Position numbers and translations under genes: made by a program. A stretch of 64,000 bases of DNA from the NCBI RefSeq assembly GCF_001971705.1, contig NZ_CP019327.1:3224001-3288000 (forward strand), read 5' to 3'. The DNA is from Natronorubrum daqingense. Lineage in GTDB: Archaea; Halobacteriota; Halobacteria; Halobacteriales; Natrialbaceae. Positions 41,412 to 50,416 of the stretch are shown here, piece after piece. Position 1 is the stretch's first letter. Each line of letters begins with the position of its first letter. The notes beneath the pieces are model-generated. The model was given only the letters and a program-made list of their open reading frames with translations, made no database searches and was not told where the DNA came from.

Positions 41412-42908
41412 TTACGCGCCGTCGTTCGCCGCCCTGAGCACGTCCGGCACCCATCCCTGATTCGGGTCGTCCGTTTCCCGCATCCACTCGATCAGTCGTT
41501 GGCGCATCTCCCGTCGAACGTCGGCGTACCCGGGATGGTCGATCAGATTGTTGAGTTCGGCCGGGTCGGCCTCGAGGTCGTACAACTCGTCGACGTCCGG
41601 ACCGTTGTAGACGTACTTGTGGCGATCCGTCCGGACCGTTCGCTGGGTGTACAGTCCGAACTCGTCGCCGTGGTACTGCGCGAAAACCGATTCGGGCCAC
41701 GCTTCGGGAACGTCATCGGAGTCGCCGCTCGCTTCGAGCAACGGCACCAGACTTCGCGCGTCGAACGATTCCGGGACGTCGACGCCCCCTAGCTCGAGGA
41801 ATGTCGGTGCGAGGTCGTGGAGGTGGACGGGCGCGTCACAAACTGATCCCGCGTCGACGACGCCGGGCCAGCGAACCTGCAACGGAATTCGGTAGGTGTC
41901 GTCGTACATCAACGGTCCCTTGTTGAATTGGCGATGGCCACCGACGAAGTCACCGTGATCCGAGGCGTGGATCACGGCCGTCTCTTCGGTGAGACCGAGT
42001 CGCTCGAGTGCCTCGAGAATTCGCTCGAGTTGGTCGTCGATCATAGTGATGAATCCCCAGTACTTCGCGACCGCTTCGGCCCAGATATCCCACTCGAAGC
42101 CCTCAACACCGCGGTAGTGGAGGTAGTTTTCCTGCACCTGAGGTTTCCCCTCGTACGTTTCGGCGTAGCTCTCTGGCGGTTCGATCTCACTCGGCTCGTA
42201 CATCGAGGCGTAGGGTTCGGGGACGACGTAGGGGTGATGGGAGCCGTAGAAATCCGCTCGGTGGAAGAACTGGTCGCCGTCGCTGTCGGTACCGCTCTCG
42301 GCGTGGCCCTCGAGCGCGTCGATCGTTCGTTCCGCGAGAAAGTACGCGCGAGTGTCTTCGACGCTGACGGGCGTTTTCGCGGCGACGAACGTCCCTTCGC
42401 TGGCATCTCGTGGATCGCTGCCGGTGTAGATTTCCTCCTCGAAGTCGACTTCGTCGACAGGGGTCCCACGATTCTCTCGGTACTCACGAAATGCCCGGTC
42501 GATGTCGTCGTGATGTTTGTCGCTGCCGCCGAGGTACGTGAAGCCGAAGTCCTTCGGCGTCTGATCGCGTCCGACGTGCCACTTCCCTGTGTAGCTGAGC
42601 CGATAGCCGACGTCGGCCAGCAGTTCCGAAAACGTCGGCGTCTCCGGAGAGAGATTCGGCTGGATCGCGTCCGCCTCGTGGCTGTTGTTGAGCATTCCGT
42701 GCGTGTGTGGCCACTGGCCCGTCATGAGCGACGCTCGAGCGCTCGTACAGATGCTGATCGGCGTGAACGCCCGCGAAAATCGCATTCCCTCACTCGAGAG
42801 CCGATCCATCGCCGTCGTCTCGACCGGCGGTCCCTCGGGGGCGCTGCAGTCGTATCGCTCCTGATCGGTGAGTACGAAGAGGACGTTCGGCGTGTCGAAA
42901 TCGGCCAT
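41412..42908 (-). CDS. Sulfatase family protein
   Basis: A 498-residue alkaline-phosphatase-fold hydrolase. Start MADFDTPNVLFVLTDQERYD holds the first metal Asp pair; the active-site motif is Cys54-T-S-A-Arg58 in ICTSARASLMTGQWPHTHG, so Cys54 would be converted to formylglycine, although position 3 is Ser rather than the usual Pro or Ala. SYTGKWHVG and ASDHGDFVGGH provide further metal and substrate ligands. It is most like choline/aryl sulfatases or phosphonate monoester hydrolases. No signal peptide. ATG at 42906-42908; the longer frame is a shadow of hisS. No maturing enzyme is seen in the window. Confidence 0.9.
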   Translation of the reverse strand: MADFDTPNVLFVLTDQERYDCSAPEGPPVETTAMDRLSSEGMRFSRAFTPISICTSARASLMTGQWPHTHGMLNNSHEADAIQPNLSPETPTFSELLADVGYRLSYTGKWHVGRDQTPKDFGFTYLGGSDKHHDDIDRAFREYRENRGTPVDEVDFEEEIYTGSDPRDASEGTFVAAKTPVSVEDTRAYFLAERTIDALEGHAESGTDSDGDQFFHRADFYGSHHPYVVPEPYASMYEPSEIEPPESYAETYEGKPQVQENYLHYRGVEGFEWDIWAEAVAKYWGFITMIDDQLERILEALERLGLTEETAVIHASDHGDFVGGHRQFNKGPLMYDDTYRIPLQVRWPGVVDAGSVCDAPVHLHDLAPTFLELGGVDVPESFDARSLVPLLEASGDSDDVPEAWPESVFAQYHGDEFGLYTQRTVRTDRHKYVYNGPDVDELYDLEADPAELNNLIDHPGYADVRREMRQRLIEWMRETDDPNQGWVPDVLRAANDGA

Positions 42909-42979
42909 CGAACGGCGTACACCGACGTCGAAGTTAATGGTGGGCCCTGAACTGCACCACGTGCCCGTACCGACGGTGC

Positions 42980-44278
42980 TTACGCGAGGTCGTCGAACGT
43001 CGGTTGCTCGAGGTCGCCAGGGAAGTCGTCCACGGGAACCTGCGTCTGGTCGCCCGAGTTCATATCCTTGATCGTCACTTCGTCGTTCGCCAGGTCCTGT
43101 TCGCCGGCGATGACGACCGTTTCGGCGTTGATCGAGTCGGCGTAGTTCAGTTGCGAGCCGAAGGATCGCCCGGCGACGTCGGTCTCGACGACGTGGCCGC
43201 GCTCGCGCAGGTCGCGAGCGATTCGTGCTGCTTCGGGACGCGTGTCGCCGACTTGCAACACGTAGTAGTCGGTCGTCACCGTCTCCTCGGGCCAGACGCC
43301 CGCTCGCTGACAGAGCAGCGAGAGGGTCGCGTGGCCGGGGGCGACGCCGACCGCTGGCGTCGACTGCCCGCCGAAGCTCTCGATCAGGTCGTCGTAGCGT
43401 CCGCCGCCGAAGATGGATCGTGAGACCTCGCCCGTCGAGTCGAAACACTCGAAGACGACGCCGGTGTAGTAATCGAGTCCGCGCGCCGTCTCGAGCGAGA
43501 TCGTACAGTACTCGCGCGCACCGAAGTCCTCGGCCGCCTCGAGGACGTTTTGGAGGTTATCGACCGCGTCCGTCACTCGCTCGTTCGCCGCGAAGGATTC
43601 GACTGCCTCGAGGTCGCCGTCGGCGATGAGGTCGTCGAACTCGACTGCTTGATCGGCCGAGAGTCCGGCACCGATCAGGAGGTCGTGATACTCGGCCGTC
43701 GAGAGCTTGTCCGATTTGTCGACCGCACGAATCGCGGCCTCGGTGTCGATATCGTCGTCGTAGCTCTCGAGGACGCCGCCAAGAATATCTCGGTGAGAGA
43801 TGCGGAACTCGAAGTGCTCGCCGGTGAGCCCGAGGTTCGTCAGCGCGTCGGCGGCCCAGGCGAGAATTTCGGCGTCGGCGTCGGGCTCCGACGAGCCGAA
43901 GATGTCGACGTTCGTCTGGTAGAACTCGCGCTGGCGGCCCTGTTGAACCTGCTCGTAGCGCCAGAAGGGACGCGTCGAGACCCACTTGATCGGTTTCGAG
44001 AGCTCCTGTTGTTTGGCGACGACCATCCGCGCGACGGTCGGCGTCAGTTCGGGGGTCAGCGTGACGTGGCGGCCACCCCGATCCTCGAAGGAGTAGAGTT
44101 CGTCGACGATGTCGTCGCCGCTCTTGTCGGTCCAGAGTTCGGCGCGCTCGAGCGCGGGGGTGCCGATCTCGCGGAAACCGTAGCCGCGAGCGGTGTCCTC
44201 CAAGGTGTCGATGGCCTCCCGTCTGGCGGCCATCTCGCCGGGGTAGAAATCACGAAAGCCCTTGATCCGGTCGTACAT
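42980..44278 (-). CDS. hisS: Histidine-tRNA ligase
   Basis: A 432-residue class II synthetase charging tRNA-His. Motif 1 region FRDFYPGEMAARREA, motif 2 (FWRYEQVQQGRQREFYQTNVDIFG), the His-specific blocks LETARGLDYYTGVVFE and the motif 3 region FGGGRYDDLIESFGG are complete; the C-terminal anticodon-binding domain starts at about 335 (VTTDYYVLQVGDTRPEAARI). Length is normal for archaeal HisS. ATG at 44276-44278. Confidence 0.97.
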   Translation of the reverse strand: MYDRIKGFRDFYPGEMAARREAIDTLEDTARGYGFREIGTPALERAELWTDKSGDDIVDELYSFEDRGGRHVTLTPELTPTVARMVVAKQQELSKPIKWVSTRPFWRYEQVQQGRQREFYQTNVDIFGSSEPDADAEILAWAADALTNLGLTGEHFEFRISHRDILGGVLESYDDDIDTEAAIRAVDKSDKLSTAEYHDLLIGAGLSADQAVEFDDLIADGDLEAVESFAANERVTDAVDNLQNVLEAAEDFGAREYCTISLETARGLDYYTGVVFECFDSTGEVSRSIFGGGRYDDLIESFGGQSTPAVGVAPGHATLSLLCQRAGVWPEETVTTDYYVLQVGDTRPEAARIARDLRERGHVVETDVAGRSFGSQLNYADSINAETVVIAGEQDLANDEVTIKDMNSGDQTQVPVDDFPGDLEQPTFDDLA

Positions 44279-44411
44279 GCGTGGTGGTTCGCCGAGGGCG
44301 AACTTCTATCCTGTTGTTTGAGGACGGACCGCGAACGAGTCACTCGATCCGTTTCGACTGACCCGCCGTTTGGTCCAGAACGACGCTCGGTCAGACCAGG
44401 ACGCCACTCGA

Positions 44412-45008
44412 TCAGTCCCGAACGACGTCCGTCACGTACGTCTGCTCGTGAGGCGGAAACACGTCCTCGACGGTCTCCGGGCCGTCTTCTGCGGCGATGA
44501 TCGCTCGCAATTCGGCTTCGTAGTCCGCTCGATCGATCTCCTCGCTCGGGCCGACGGTCACCTCGAGCGTCGCGTCGACCAGTCGGTCGACCGCCGTCCG
44601 GCCGAAGCCAGAGAGCGGTGCAATGTAGTCCACGTCGAAACGATCCTCGAGACTCTGTGCCTGCGCCCTCGAGACGGTCGGCACTCGGTCGTCACGCCGA
44701 GTCCCGTCGGCAATCGCGTCGTATTCCCCCTGCGCAAGTTGTTCGAGGGCGTGCAGGTGAACCTGCTGGATGCCGTTGCGGGGAAAGCCGTCGTCGCACA
44801 TCGTCTCGACGGCCTCGTGAGCAACGTCGGGATCTAACTCGAGTCGTTCGAACGCGAACCCCATCCGTTCGGCCGTCTCGCGGGCGTGCTCCCAGTCGTC
44901 GCTCACGGCGAAGTGAGCCGTCACCAGCGTTACGTCGTAGAACTCCTCCAGGAGAAGCGCTGCGAGCGTCGAATCCTTGCCACCGCTGTAGAGGACGCCG
45001 AGGTCCAT
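44412..45008 (-). CDS. PP-loop ATPase (DUF7411/diphthine-ammonia-ligase-like)
   Basis: A 198-residue ATP pyrophosphatase-type enzyme: SGGKDS P-loop at residues 8-13, then DVTLVTAHFAVSDDWEHARETAERMGF and YDAIADGTRRDDRVPTVSRAQAQSLEDRFDVDYIAPLSGFGR. The fold adenylates a substrate carbonyl; members modify tRNA, diphthine or nucleobases. The specific substrate is unknown. Its ATG shares one base with the PDCD5 stop (TGATG), so the two are coupled; the link to S19e/PDCD5 suggests a role in RNA or translation. Confidence 0.85.
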   Translation of the reverse strand: MDLGVLYSGGKDSTLAALLLEEFYDVTLVTAHFAVSDDWEHARETAERMGFAFERLELDPDVAHEAVETMCDDGFPRNGIQQVHLHALEQLAQGEYDAIADGTRRDDRVPTVSRAQAQSLEDRFDVDYIAPLSGFGRTAVDRLVDATLEVTVGPSEEIDRADYEAELRAIIAAEDGPETVEDVFPPHEQTYVTDVVRD

Positions 45009-45358
45009 CAGCGACGCTTGATGTCGAAGCTCTTCGAGTCGGGCTTCAGTTCCTGGAGCAACTGCTTCATCTTCTGGTCGTCGATCTTCCCTTGAATGCG
45101 GCCGCTTCGAGCCAGCGTGACGACCTGTCGTTCGACCTGCTCGCCGAAGTCGGGCTTGCTCATCTTGACCGTGTTGAGGCGCTTTCGCGCGTCGTCGGTC
45201 AGGTGCTGGCGCAAGACGGCCTTTTTCTGCGCTTCGGCCTGTTGCTGGGCTGCCTCCTGGGAGGCCTCGCCGCCCTGGGAGTCGGCCTGTTCTTGTAGCT
45301 GCTCCATTTTCTTCTGTCGGAGCTCCTCGAGTTTCTCCTCGTCAGGTGAGCCACTCAT
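45008..45358 (-). CDS. PDCD5-family DNA-binding protein
   Basis: A 116-residue, helical, basic-ended protein. [20 protein letters not shown] and the core [54 protein letters not shown] are diagnostic of PDCD5/TFAR19. Its archaeal role is not established; conserved clustering with rps19e points to translation or chromatin. It lies 105 bases after rps19e and is coupled to the PP-loop gene. Confidence 0.94.
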   Translation of the reverse strand: MSGSPDEEKLEELRQKKMEQLQEQADSQGGEASQEAAQQQAEAQKKAVLRQHLTDDARKRLNTVKMSKPDFGEQVERQVVTLARSGRIQGKIDDQKMKQLLQELKPDSKSFDIKRR

Positions 45359-45463
45359 AGTGATGCGTAGACGTTGTGTCCCACGGTGGAAAATGATTAC
45401 GGACGAGCGCGGCTACTGCAGGCGCTCACGTCTGAACCAACGCGAAAACTGATCTCCGCCGTG

Positions 45464-45919
45464 TTAGGCGTAGCGCTCGAGTTCCGGTCGGTCGAGGTCT
45501 TCGAGTACGGAGCCAGCGGTGTCGTCGAGCAGGCTCTGTCCCTCGGGGGTGATTCGTCGACCCTCTCCCTCTGCAGTCTCGACGAGGTCTTCGTCCTCGA
45601 GTTGCTGGAGGATGGTCCGAATCAGGTTCTTCGAGCCGTCGGCGCGTTTGTCGGGGGCGACCTGGTAGCGGTTCGAGCCACCTTTCGCGCCGCCGTACTC
45701 CGTCGACAGTCGTTCGACACCGACAGGGCCGCGGTCGGCGACCTTACGTAGGAGACTTGCCGAACGAACTGCCCAGAAGTCTTCTTGTTCTGGTGGCAGG
45801 TCACGGTCGACTCCGCTTTTGACGAACTTGCCCCAGTCGGGTTCCTCAAGTCGTTCCTCGAGATCGTCGGCGAGCGCCTCGATGAGGTCGTCCGCCGGAA
45901 CGTCGTACATCGTAGCCAT
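45464..45919 (-). CDS. rps19e: 30S ribosomal protein S19e
   Basis: A 151-residue small-subunit protein found in archaea and eukaryotes. MATMYDVPADDLIEALADDL, then FWAVRSASLLRKVADRGPVGVERLSTEYGGAKGGSNRYQVAPDKRADGSKNLIRTILQQLEDEDLVE match the family along the whole length; the charged SKNLIRTILQQLE helix binds rRNA. ATG at 45917-45919 chosen; earlier in-frame codons give no family sequence. First gene of the S19e-PDCD5-PP-loop operon. Confidence 0.95.
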   Translation of the reverse strand: MATMYDVPADDLIEALADDLEERLEEPDWGKFVKSGVDRDLPPEQEDFWAVRSASLLRKVADRGPVGVERLSTEYGGAKGGSNRYQVAPDKRADGSKNLIRTILQQLEDEDLVETAEGEGRRITPEGQSLLDDTAGSVLEDLDRPELERYA

Positions 45920-46131
45920 TGGCGTGAAGTTTCCGTCCGCGGCATTTAAGACCATCGTTGTCCTGTCGTGTGGCGGTGCGTGACGACGTGACGTACGGGT
46001 TTCGCCACTCCGCGTATTTGACGGTTTCCCCCGACAGTGCTCCTCGGTCGGAGTGCACCGTCGTCCGTCGAGAAAATCCCCGGAGGCGATAGGTCTATGT
46101 GCCACTGTCACATGCACCAATTTGCATCGCT

Positions 46132-46401
46132 ATGAAACCGTGCCACAACTGTCAGGCGGTCATCGACGAGTATCTCTTAGACAAACAACTCGAACCCCTG
46201 CGCGAACTCACAGTCGACGACTTCAACGTCTGTGTCGACTGCACGACCATCGTTTCCAATGCGTGCGTGGAGTGTGGCGGCGCGGTCTACGTCCCCCGAA
46301 ATCACACGGAGACGCCCGATTACTGCCCGGCGTGTCGATCGAACCAGATCGAGCAGACGGGCATCGACCCCGGGTGGAATCTCGATACCCAGTCTGTCTG
46401 A
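46132..46401 (+). CDS. Small zinc-ribbon protein (DUF7571-like)
   Basis: An 89-residue protein with four CxxC knuckles: CHNC (4-7), CVDC (34-37), CVEC (45-48) and CPAC (65-68), enough for two zinc ribbons. No other domain. Such small two-zinc proteins are common in haloarchaea and mostly uncharacterised. ATG at 46132. Divergent from rps19e with about 212 bases between starts. Confidence 0.8.
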   Translation: MKPCHNCQAVIDEYLLDKQLEPLRELTVDDFNVCVDCTTIVSNACVECGGAVYVPRNHTETPDYCPACRSNQIEQTGIDPGWNLDTQSV

Positions 46402-46647
46402 GACGGACGACTGTCCGTTGTTTCCAGACCGACCGCATACCGTCTTGTGGTCTCCTGGACACAGTTTCGGTAAACCGTCGAACGGGCGGCCCGTTCTCGG
46501 CTTTTCGAGCGACCTCGAACCGAGCGAGCACCCTTGCAGCTTCTTCGTCCGCTCGCTGAACCTCGCGGTTTCGTCTTCGATCTGTTCGGGATGTGGCCGA
46601 TCGGCTCGGTCCGCGTCCCTTTTCGTGCTGGGCGCGAAACGGCCAGT

Positions 46648-47580
46648 ATGGACGAACGTGGCGCTCTGGCGCTACTCGAGGGAGAACTCGAGTCCGTCGG
46701 AGACGACGCTGCCGTCGTCGACGACCTCGTCATTACGACGGACATGCTCCACGAGCGGACGGACTTTCCGGCCGGAACGACCCGCTACACGGCGGGCTGG
46801 CGAGCCGTGGGCGCCTCGCTCTCCGACGTCGCGGCGATGGGGGCCGAGGCGACTGCCGCCGTCGCGGCCTATGCAGCCCCCGAATTCGACCGCGAGGAAC
46901 TGCTCGCCTTCGTTCGGGGTGCGAGCGACGTTTGTGAACTCGTCGACAGCGAGTACGTCGGCGGCGACCTCGACGGTCACGAGGAGTTCACCGTCTCGAC
47001 GACGGCGATCGGCCACACCGACGCTCCAGTTACTCGAGACGGCGCACAGCCCGGTGATCTCGTCTGTGTAACGGGCACGCTTGGCCGTAGCGCGGCCGCT
47101 CTCGAGTTGTTCGAGCACGCCACGGAGACGAACAGCGAGGGAACGGACACCTCGAAAACGGTCGCCTCAGGGACACTCGAGCGCGCAAACGACCTCTTTC
47201 GGTTCGAGCCACGAGTCGGGGCGGGCCGAACGCTCGCTCCGCACGCGAGCGCGATGATGGACTCGAGTGACGGCCTCGCTCGCTCGCTTTACCAACTCTC
47301 GGCGGCGGGCGAGTGTGGCTTCGCCGTCGACTCGAGTCAACTCCCCGTCGACGAGACGCTTCTCGAGGTCACAGCGACCGACGAGGCGGCCCTCGACCTC
47401 GCAATTACGTTCGGAGAGGATTTCGAACTCGTCGCGACGATTCCCGAGGATGCGCTCGCCGACGCCCGTTCGGCGAGCGACGTCGACCTGACGGTCGTCG
47501 GTTCCGTGACGGAACCGGCGCACGGAATTACGTTAGATGGTGACGTACTCGAGGATTGTGGGTACACACACGGCGATTAG
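46648..47580 (+). CDS. thiL: Thiamine-monophosphate kinase
   Basis: A 310-residue AIR-synthase-fold kinase that phosphorylates thiamine phosphate to the diphosphate. GDDAAVV (18-24) and ITTDMLHERTDFPAGT hold the Mg-ATP Asp residues; SLSDVAAMGAEATAAVA, GGDLDGHEEFTVSTTAIG and SAMMDSSDGLARSL follow in the family order, and FGEDFELVAT near the end. Start ATG at 46648; the frame is open upstream but not protein-like. Not linked to other thiamine genes. Confidence 0.94.
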   Translation: MDERGALALLEGELESVGDDAAVVDDLVITTDMLHERTDFPAGTTRYTAGWRAVGASLSDVAAMGAEATAAVAAYAAPEFDREELLAFVRGASDVCELVDSEYVGGDLDGHEEFTVSTTAIGHTDAPVTRDGAQPGDLVCVTGTLGRSAAALELFEHATETNSEGTDTSKTVASGTLERANDLFRFEPRVGAGRTLAPHASAMMDSSDGLARSLYQLSAAGECGFAVDSSQLPVDETLLEVTATDEAALDLAITFGEDFELVATIPEDALADARSASDVDLTVVGSVTEPAHGITLDGDVLEDCGYTHGD

Positions 47581-47631
47581 TTGATAAGAGGCGGATAGAT
47601 TCCAGCGGGGAAGAACCGACGGATTCTGCCG

Positions 47632-48795
47632 TTACTGGATGACCTCGAGTGGCACCGGCATAAAGCAGAGCAAGCCGAGCCCGAACGTGGCTATCCCGAC
47701 GAGCTGTCGTCCCGTGCCGAGTTCGTCGTCAGTGACGGGTTCTGCGGCTCCGGCAGACGCGAAGAGCGTCGTGAGGATCGCCCAGAGAATCCAGATGAAC
47801 ACCGTCTGGAAGCCGTATCCACCGACGAAGTACAGGTATCCTGCGAGTGCGACGAGCAGCGTCGGCACGAGCGAACTGATCGTGTCGAAGAGTCCGTCGC
47901 TCATCGACCGGAGGATGTGTCCGCCGTCGAGTTGCCCGACCGGAATCAGATTGAGGAAGGTGACGAACATGCCGACCCACGCTCCGATGACGACCGGGTT
48001 GATATTGCGCGTCGGATCGTCGGTGTACATCGGCTGATCGACTGCCATCGCCAGGAACTCGAGCAACGGCGGGATTCCGAGCCTGAAGCCGCTGCCGTCG
48101 GCTTCTTCGACGACTGATTCGGGGACGGTAACCGGCGGGAGATGGAGTCCGATGATGGCCACGACAATCGTCGCAGCCAGGCCGGCGAGAGGGCCAGCGA
48201 CGCCGATATCGAAGAGGGCCTTTCGGTTTGGCATCAGGCCCTTGAGTTTGATGACTGCCCCCATCGTCCCGATGATCGTCGGAACGGGGAGGAAGTACGG
48301 CAGCGAAGCGTCGACTTCGTGATAGCGACTCAGCACGTAGTGACCGAGTTCGTGGACGCCGAGGACGCCGAGGACCGCGAGCGCGAACGGCCAGGCGAAC
48401 ACGAGATCGATCGGATTCGAAATCGGATCGAGCGACGGGTACCACCATGCCGCGCCGACGAACAGCGTCGAGAACACCGTCGCGACGAGGAGTACGATGT
48501 TCGTCCACGGAATACCGTCGATGCCGAGGTCGATCGGTTCGGCGACGAGCACGAACTCGCCGTAGCGAGTGGTCAACTGCGGGTCGTATCCCGCCTCCCG
48601 AAACGCAGGCCACAGCTCGCGCATCACCTGCTCGGGTTGCATCAGCGGATTTCCGTAATACACCAGTTGGTCGCCTTCAGTTCGAACTTCGTAGACCGAA
48701 AATACCGACTCGATGCGCTCGAGCGGCGGTCCGGCCTCGAGCGTCGACCCGGTTTCCCGCGTCGGTTCGAACCCGGACGATTCGACGTCGTCCAT
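47632..48795 (-). CDS. Site-2 protease family membrane metalloprotease
   Basis: A 387-residue intramembrane protease. Zinc site HELGH (about 148-152) in GVHELGHYVLSRY, with the third ligand Asp in PVGQLDGGHIL (about 300). About seven transmembrane helices; an N-terminal soluble domain of about 95 residues resembles the EGY1/plant-like group rather than PDZ types. It may release membrane-bound regulators; targets unknown. Two ATG codons in tandem (48798 and 48795); the second is taken. Converges on thiL. Confidence 0.92.
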   Translation of the reverse strand: MDDVESSGFEPTRETGSTLEAGPPLERIESVFSVYEVRTEGDQLVYYGNPLMQPEQVMRELWPAFREAGYDPQLTTRYGEFVLVAEPIDLGIDGIPWTNIVLLVATVFSTLFVGAAWWYPSLDPISNPIDLVFAWPFALAVLGVLGVHELGHYVLSRYHEVDASLPYFLPVPTIIGTMGAVIKLKGLMPNRKALFDIGVAGPLAGLAATIVVAIIGLHLPPVTVPESVVEEADGSGFRLGIPPLLEFLAMAVDQPMYTDDPTRNINPVVIGAWVGMFVTFLNLIPVGQLDGGHILRSMSDGLFDTISSLVPTLLVALAGYLYFVGGYGFQTVFIWILWAILTTLFASAGAAEPVTDDELGTGRQLVGIATFGLGLLCFMPVPLEVIQ

Positions 48796-48938
48796 CACCG
48801 ATGGTTTCGGGGCCGTGCGTATAAAACGACTGTCGTCGGCGAGTCGGAGACTCGACTCCGGCTACTGCACGACAGGAAACGAGTCCGACAGGAGGTGTGA
48901 CAGGGGATTCGGACCCGCTGAGGGGGTGGTCGTTTGTG

Positions 48939-48978
48939 GTTCGCTCGTGTGGTTGATCGTTCGCTCGTGTGGCGTGTT
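48939..48978 (+). repeat. 20-bp tandem repeat
   Basis: Two units start gttcgctcgtgtgg at 48939 and 48959. They sit in the spacer upstream of the site-2 protease gene and are followed by a G/T-rich tract. Confidence 0.55.
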
Positions 48979-48993
48979 GTGCGTGTTCGCTTG

Positions 48994-49028
48994 GAGGGTG
49001 GGGGGTGGTTGGTGGTGGGTGGAGGGTT
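48994..49028 (+). other. G-rich tract, possible G-quadruplex
   Basis: Runs of three or more G occur at least four times within 35 bases on the plus strand, with T or A loops of up to 11 bases. The strand is the non-template complement of the minus-strand protease gene upstream region. Confidence 0.45.
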
Positions 49029-49079
49029 GGATTTTCGACGTCAGGGGGATGGAGGGCTTCGAAACGCCACGTCGCGACG

Positions 49080-49325
49080 TTAGGCGGGTGCGACTCGCCA
49101 CGTCGTCGCGCTCGTGTACGACCACTTCTCGATCTCGAGGTCGTTGACCGAATCGGAGAGTTTGACCATCACTGCACCGATCTCTTTCGGCGACATCCCG
49201 ACGTCGTCTGCAATGAACTTGCCTTTGAAGTACATCTCACCGTCTGCAGCTCGTTCGCGCAAGTAGTGTTTCAGGCGGTGTTCTTTGCTTTCCGTGGAGG
49301 GTTGGGATGTTGTGCTCATCGACAT
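49080..49325 (-). CDS. Small winged-helix-like protein (DUF7123-type)
   Basis: An 81-residue protein: KEHRLKHYLRERAADGEMYFKGKFIADDVGMSPKEIGAVMVKLSDSV reads as a compact winged-helix DNA-binding domain with MSPKEIGAVMVKL as recognition helix, followed by EKWSYTSATTWRVAPA. ATG at 49323-49325 (MSMSTT), 27 bases from the TATA-like box at 49348-49356, so leaderless; a second ATG lies two codons later. A conserved haloarchaeal family; regulatory target unknown. Confidence 0.82.
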   Translation of the reverse strand: MSMSTTSQPSTESKEHRLKHYLRERAADGEMYFKGKFIADDVGMSPKEIGAVMVKLSDSVNDLEIEKWSYTSATTWRVAPA

Positions 49326-49347
49326 CAACGCCTTGTGACGGGGATAG

Positions 49348-49356
49348 GTTATAAAG
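49348..49356 (-). promoter_or_regulatory. TATA-like box of the small winged-helix gene
   Basis: Minus-strand CTTTATAAC about 27 bases before the ATG at 49325. Confidence 0.55.
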
Positions 49357-49573
49357 GGAGGTTGCTTAGCGGCGTTTCGATTGTCTTCAACGATTTGGGG
49401 GGTAATCGACGTTTTACCCACCTTTATGTACATCATTAAGGAGGGCAGAGATTCCATTAGACGTTTTAAAACACGTTCTAACCTATTATCTCTTCAATAA
49501 ACGCACTGATTCTTATCATGCCGTCTCCCTCGAGCGATATCGGTTCCTGAACCACGATCACCCCACTGTTGCA

Positions 49574-50416
49574 TCAGGTCTGATCGTGCACCCAGAACTC
49601 GTCGTCGACCGTCACTTCCTTTTTGAACAGCGGAACTTCGTCTTTCAACCGGTTGATACCGTCTTCGACGGTTTCGAACGCCTCCTCGCGGTGACCGGCG
49701 AGCACGACGACGAATACGATGTCTTCGCCGTCCTCGACGACGCCCGTTCGGTGGTAGAGCTCGACCTCGAGCACGCCGTCACGAGCCTCGAGATCGCGCT
49801 CGAGGGCGTCCATGCGCGCTTCAGCGACGCCTTCGTACTTCTCGAACTCGAGGTGTGTCGTCCGCGCGTCGTCGTCGCTGTCTTTCGCGCGGACGCGGCC
49901 GGTGAACGTCGCGATCGCGCCCGAGCGCTCTGCCTTCGGCGAGCGCTTGACGCGGGAAACGAGCGATTCGAGCGTCTCGTAGGGATCCGTTCGCTCGAGT
50001 TCGGTTTTCACGGCGTCGACCTCGAGGTCTGCGGGGTGTTCGATTACGTCGATGACGGAGCCGGAATCGGTGTCGATGTCGCCGTCGTCGGCCGACCCGA
50101 CGACGAGCGTCGGGTAGCGGAGCGTGGGGACGCCGACGACGATGCCGTACTCGCAGTCGGTCGCAAGCCGGTCGATCGCATCGTTGACAGTCAATCCAGT
50201 GCCAGAGGCGGTCCAGTCTCCGTCTGCGCCCAGCCCGTAGCTAACGTCGCCGCCAACGGTTCGAGAATCGGTCGCTTGGATGCCGTCTGCAATCGTCGCG
50301 TCGTATCTGACGACGCCGACGCGTCCAGCCTGCTCGAGACGATCGACGATTCGGTCGACGACGCCTTCGAGTGCGTCGCCGTCCGTTCCGTGATCGCAGA
50401 TGCCGAGTACGTACAT
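49574..50416 (-). CDS. moaE: Molybdopterin synthase catalytic subunit with N-terminal MobB-like domain
   Basis: A 280-residue fusion. Residues 1-145 form an extra domain (MYVLGICDHGTDGDALEGVVDRIVDRLEQ) resembling MobB nucleotide-binding proteins; residues about 150-280 are MoaE: RSGAIATFTGRVRAKD, THLEFEKYEGVAEARM, LYHRTGVVEDGEDIVFVVVLAGHREEAF and the conserved Lys in PLFKKEVTVDDEFWVHD. MoaE takes sulfur from the SAMP1/MoaD carrier to build molybdopterin. The fusion is usual in haloarchaea. ATG at 50414-50416. Confidence 0.93.
   Translation of the reverse strand: MYVLGICDHGTDGDALEGVVDRIVDRLEQAGRVGVVRYDATIADGIQATDSRTVGGDVSYGLGADGDWTASGTGLTVNDAIDRLATDCEYGIVVGVPTLRYPTLVVGSADDGDIDTDSGSVIDVIEHPADLEVDAVKTELERTDPYETLESLVSRVKRSPKAERSGAIATFTGRVRAKDSDDDARTTHLEFEKYEGVAEARMDALERDLEARDGVLEVELYHRTGVVEDGEDIVFVVVLAGHREEAFETVEDGINRLKDEVPLFKKEVTVDDEFWVHDQT

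Noticed and set aside
46402-46647. Possible small gene between the zinc-ribbon protein and thiL
   Set aside because: All frames are short, Arg-rich or continue into thiL out of context; treated as a spacer of 246 bases.
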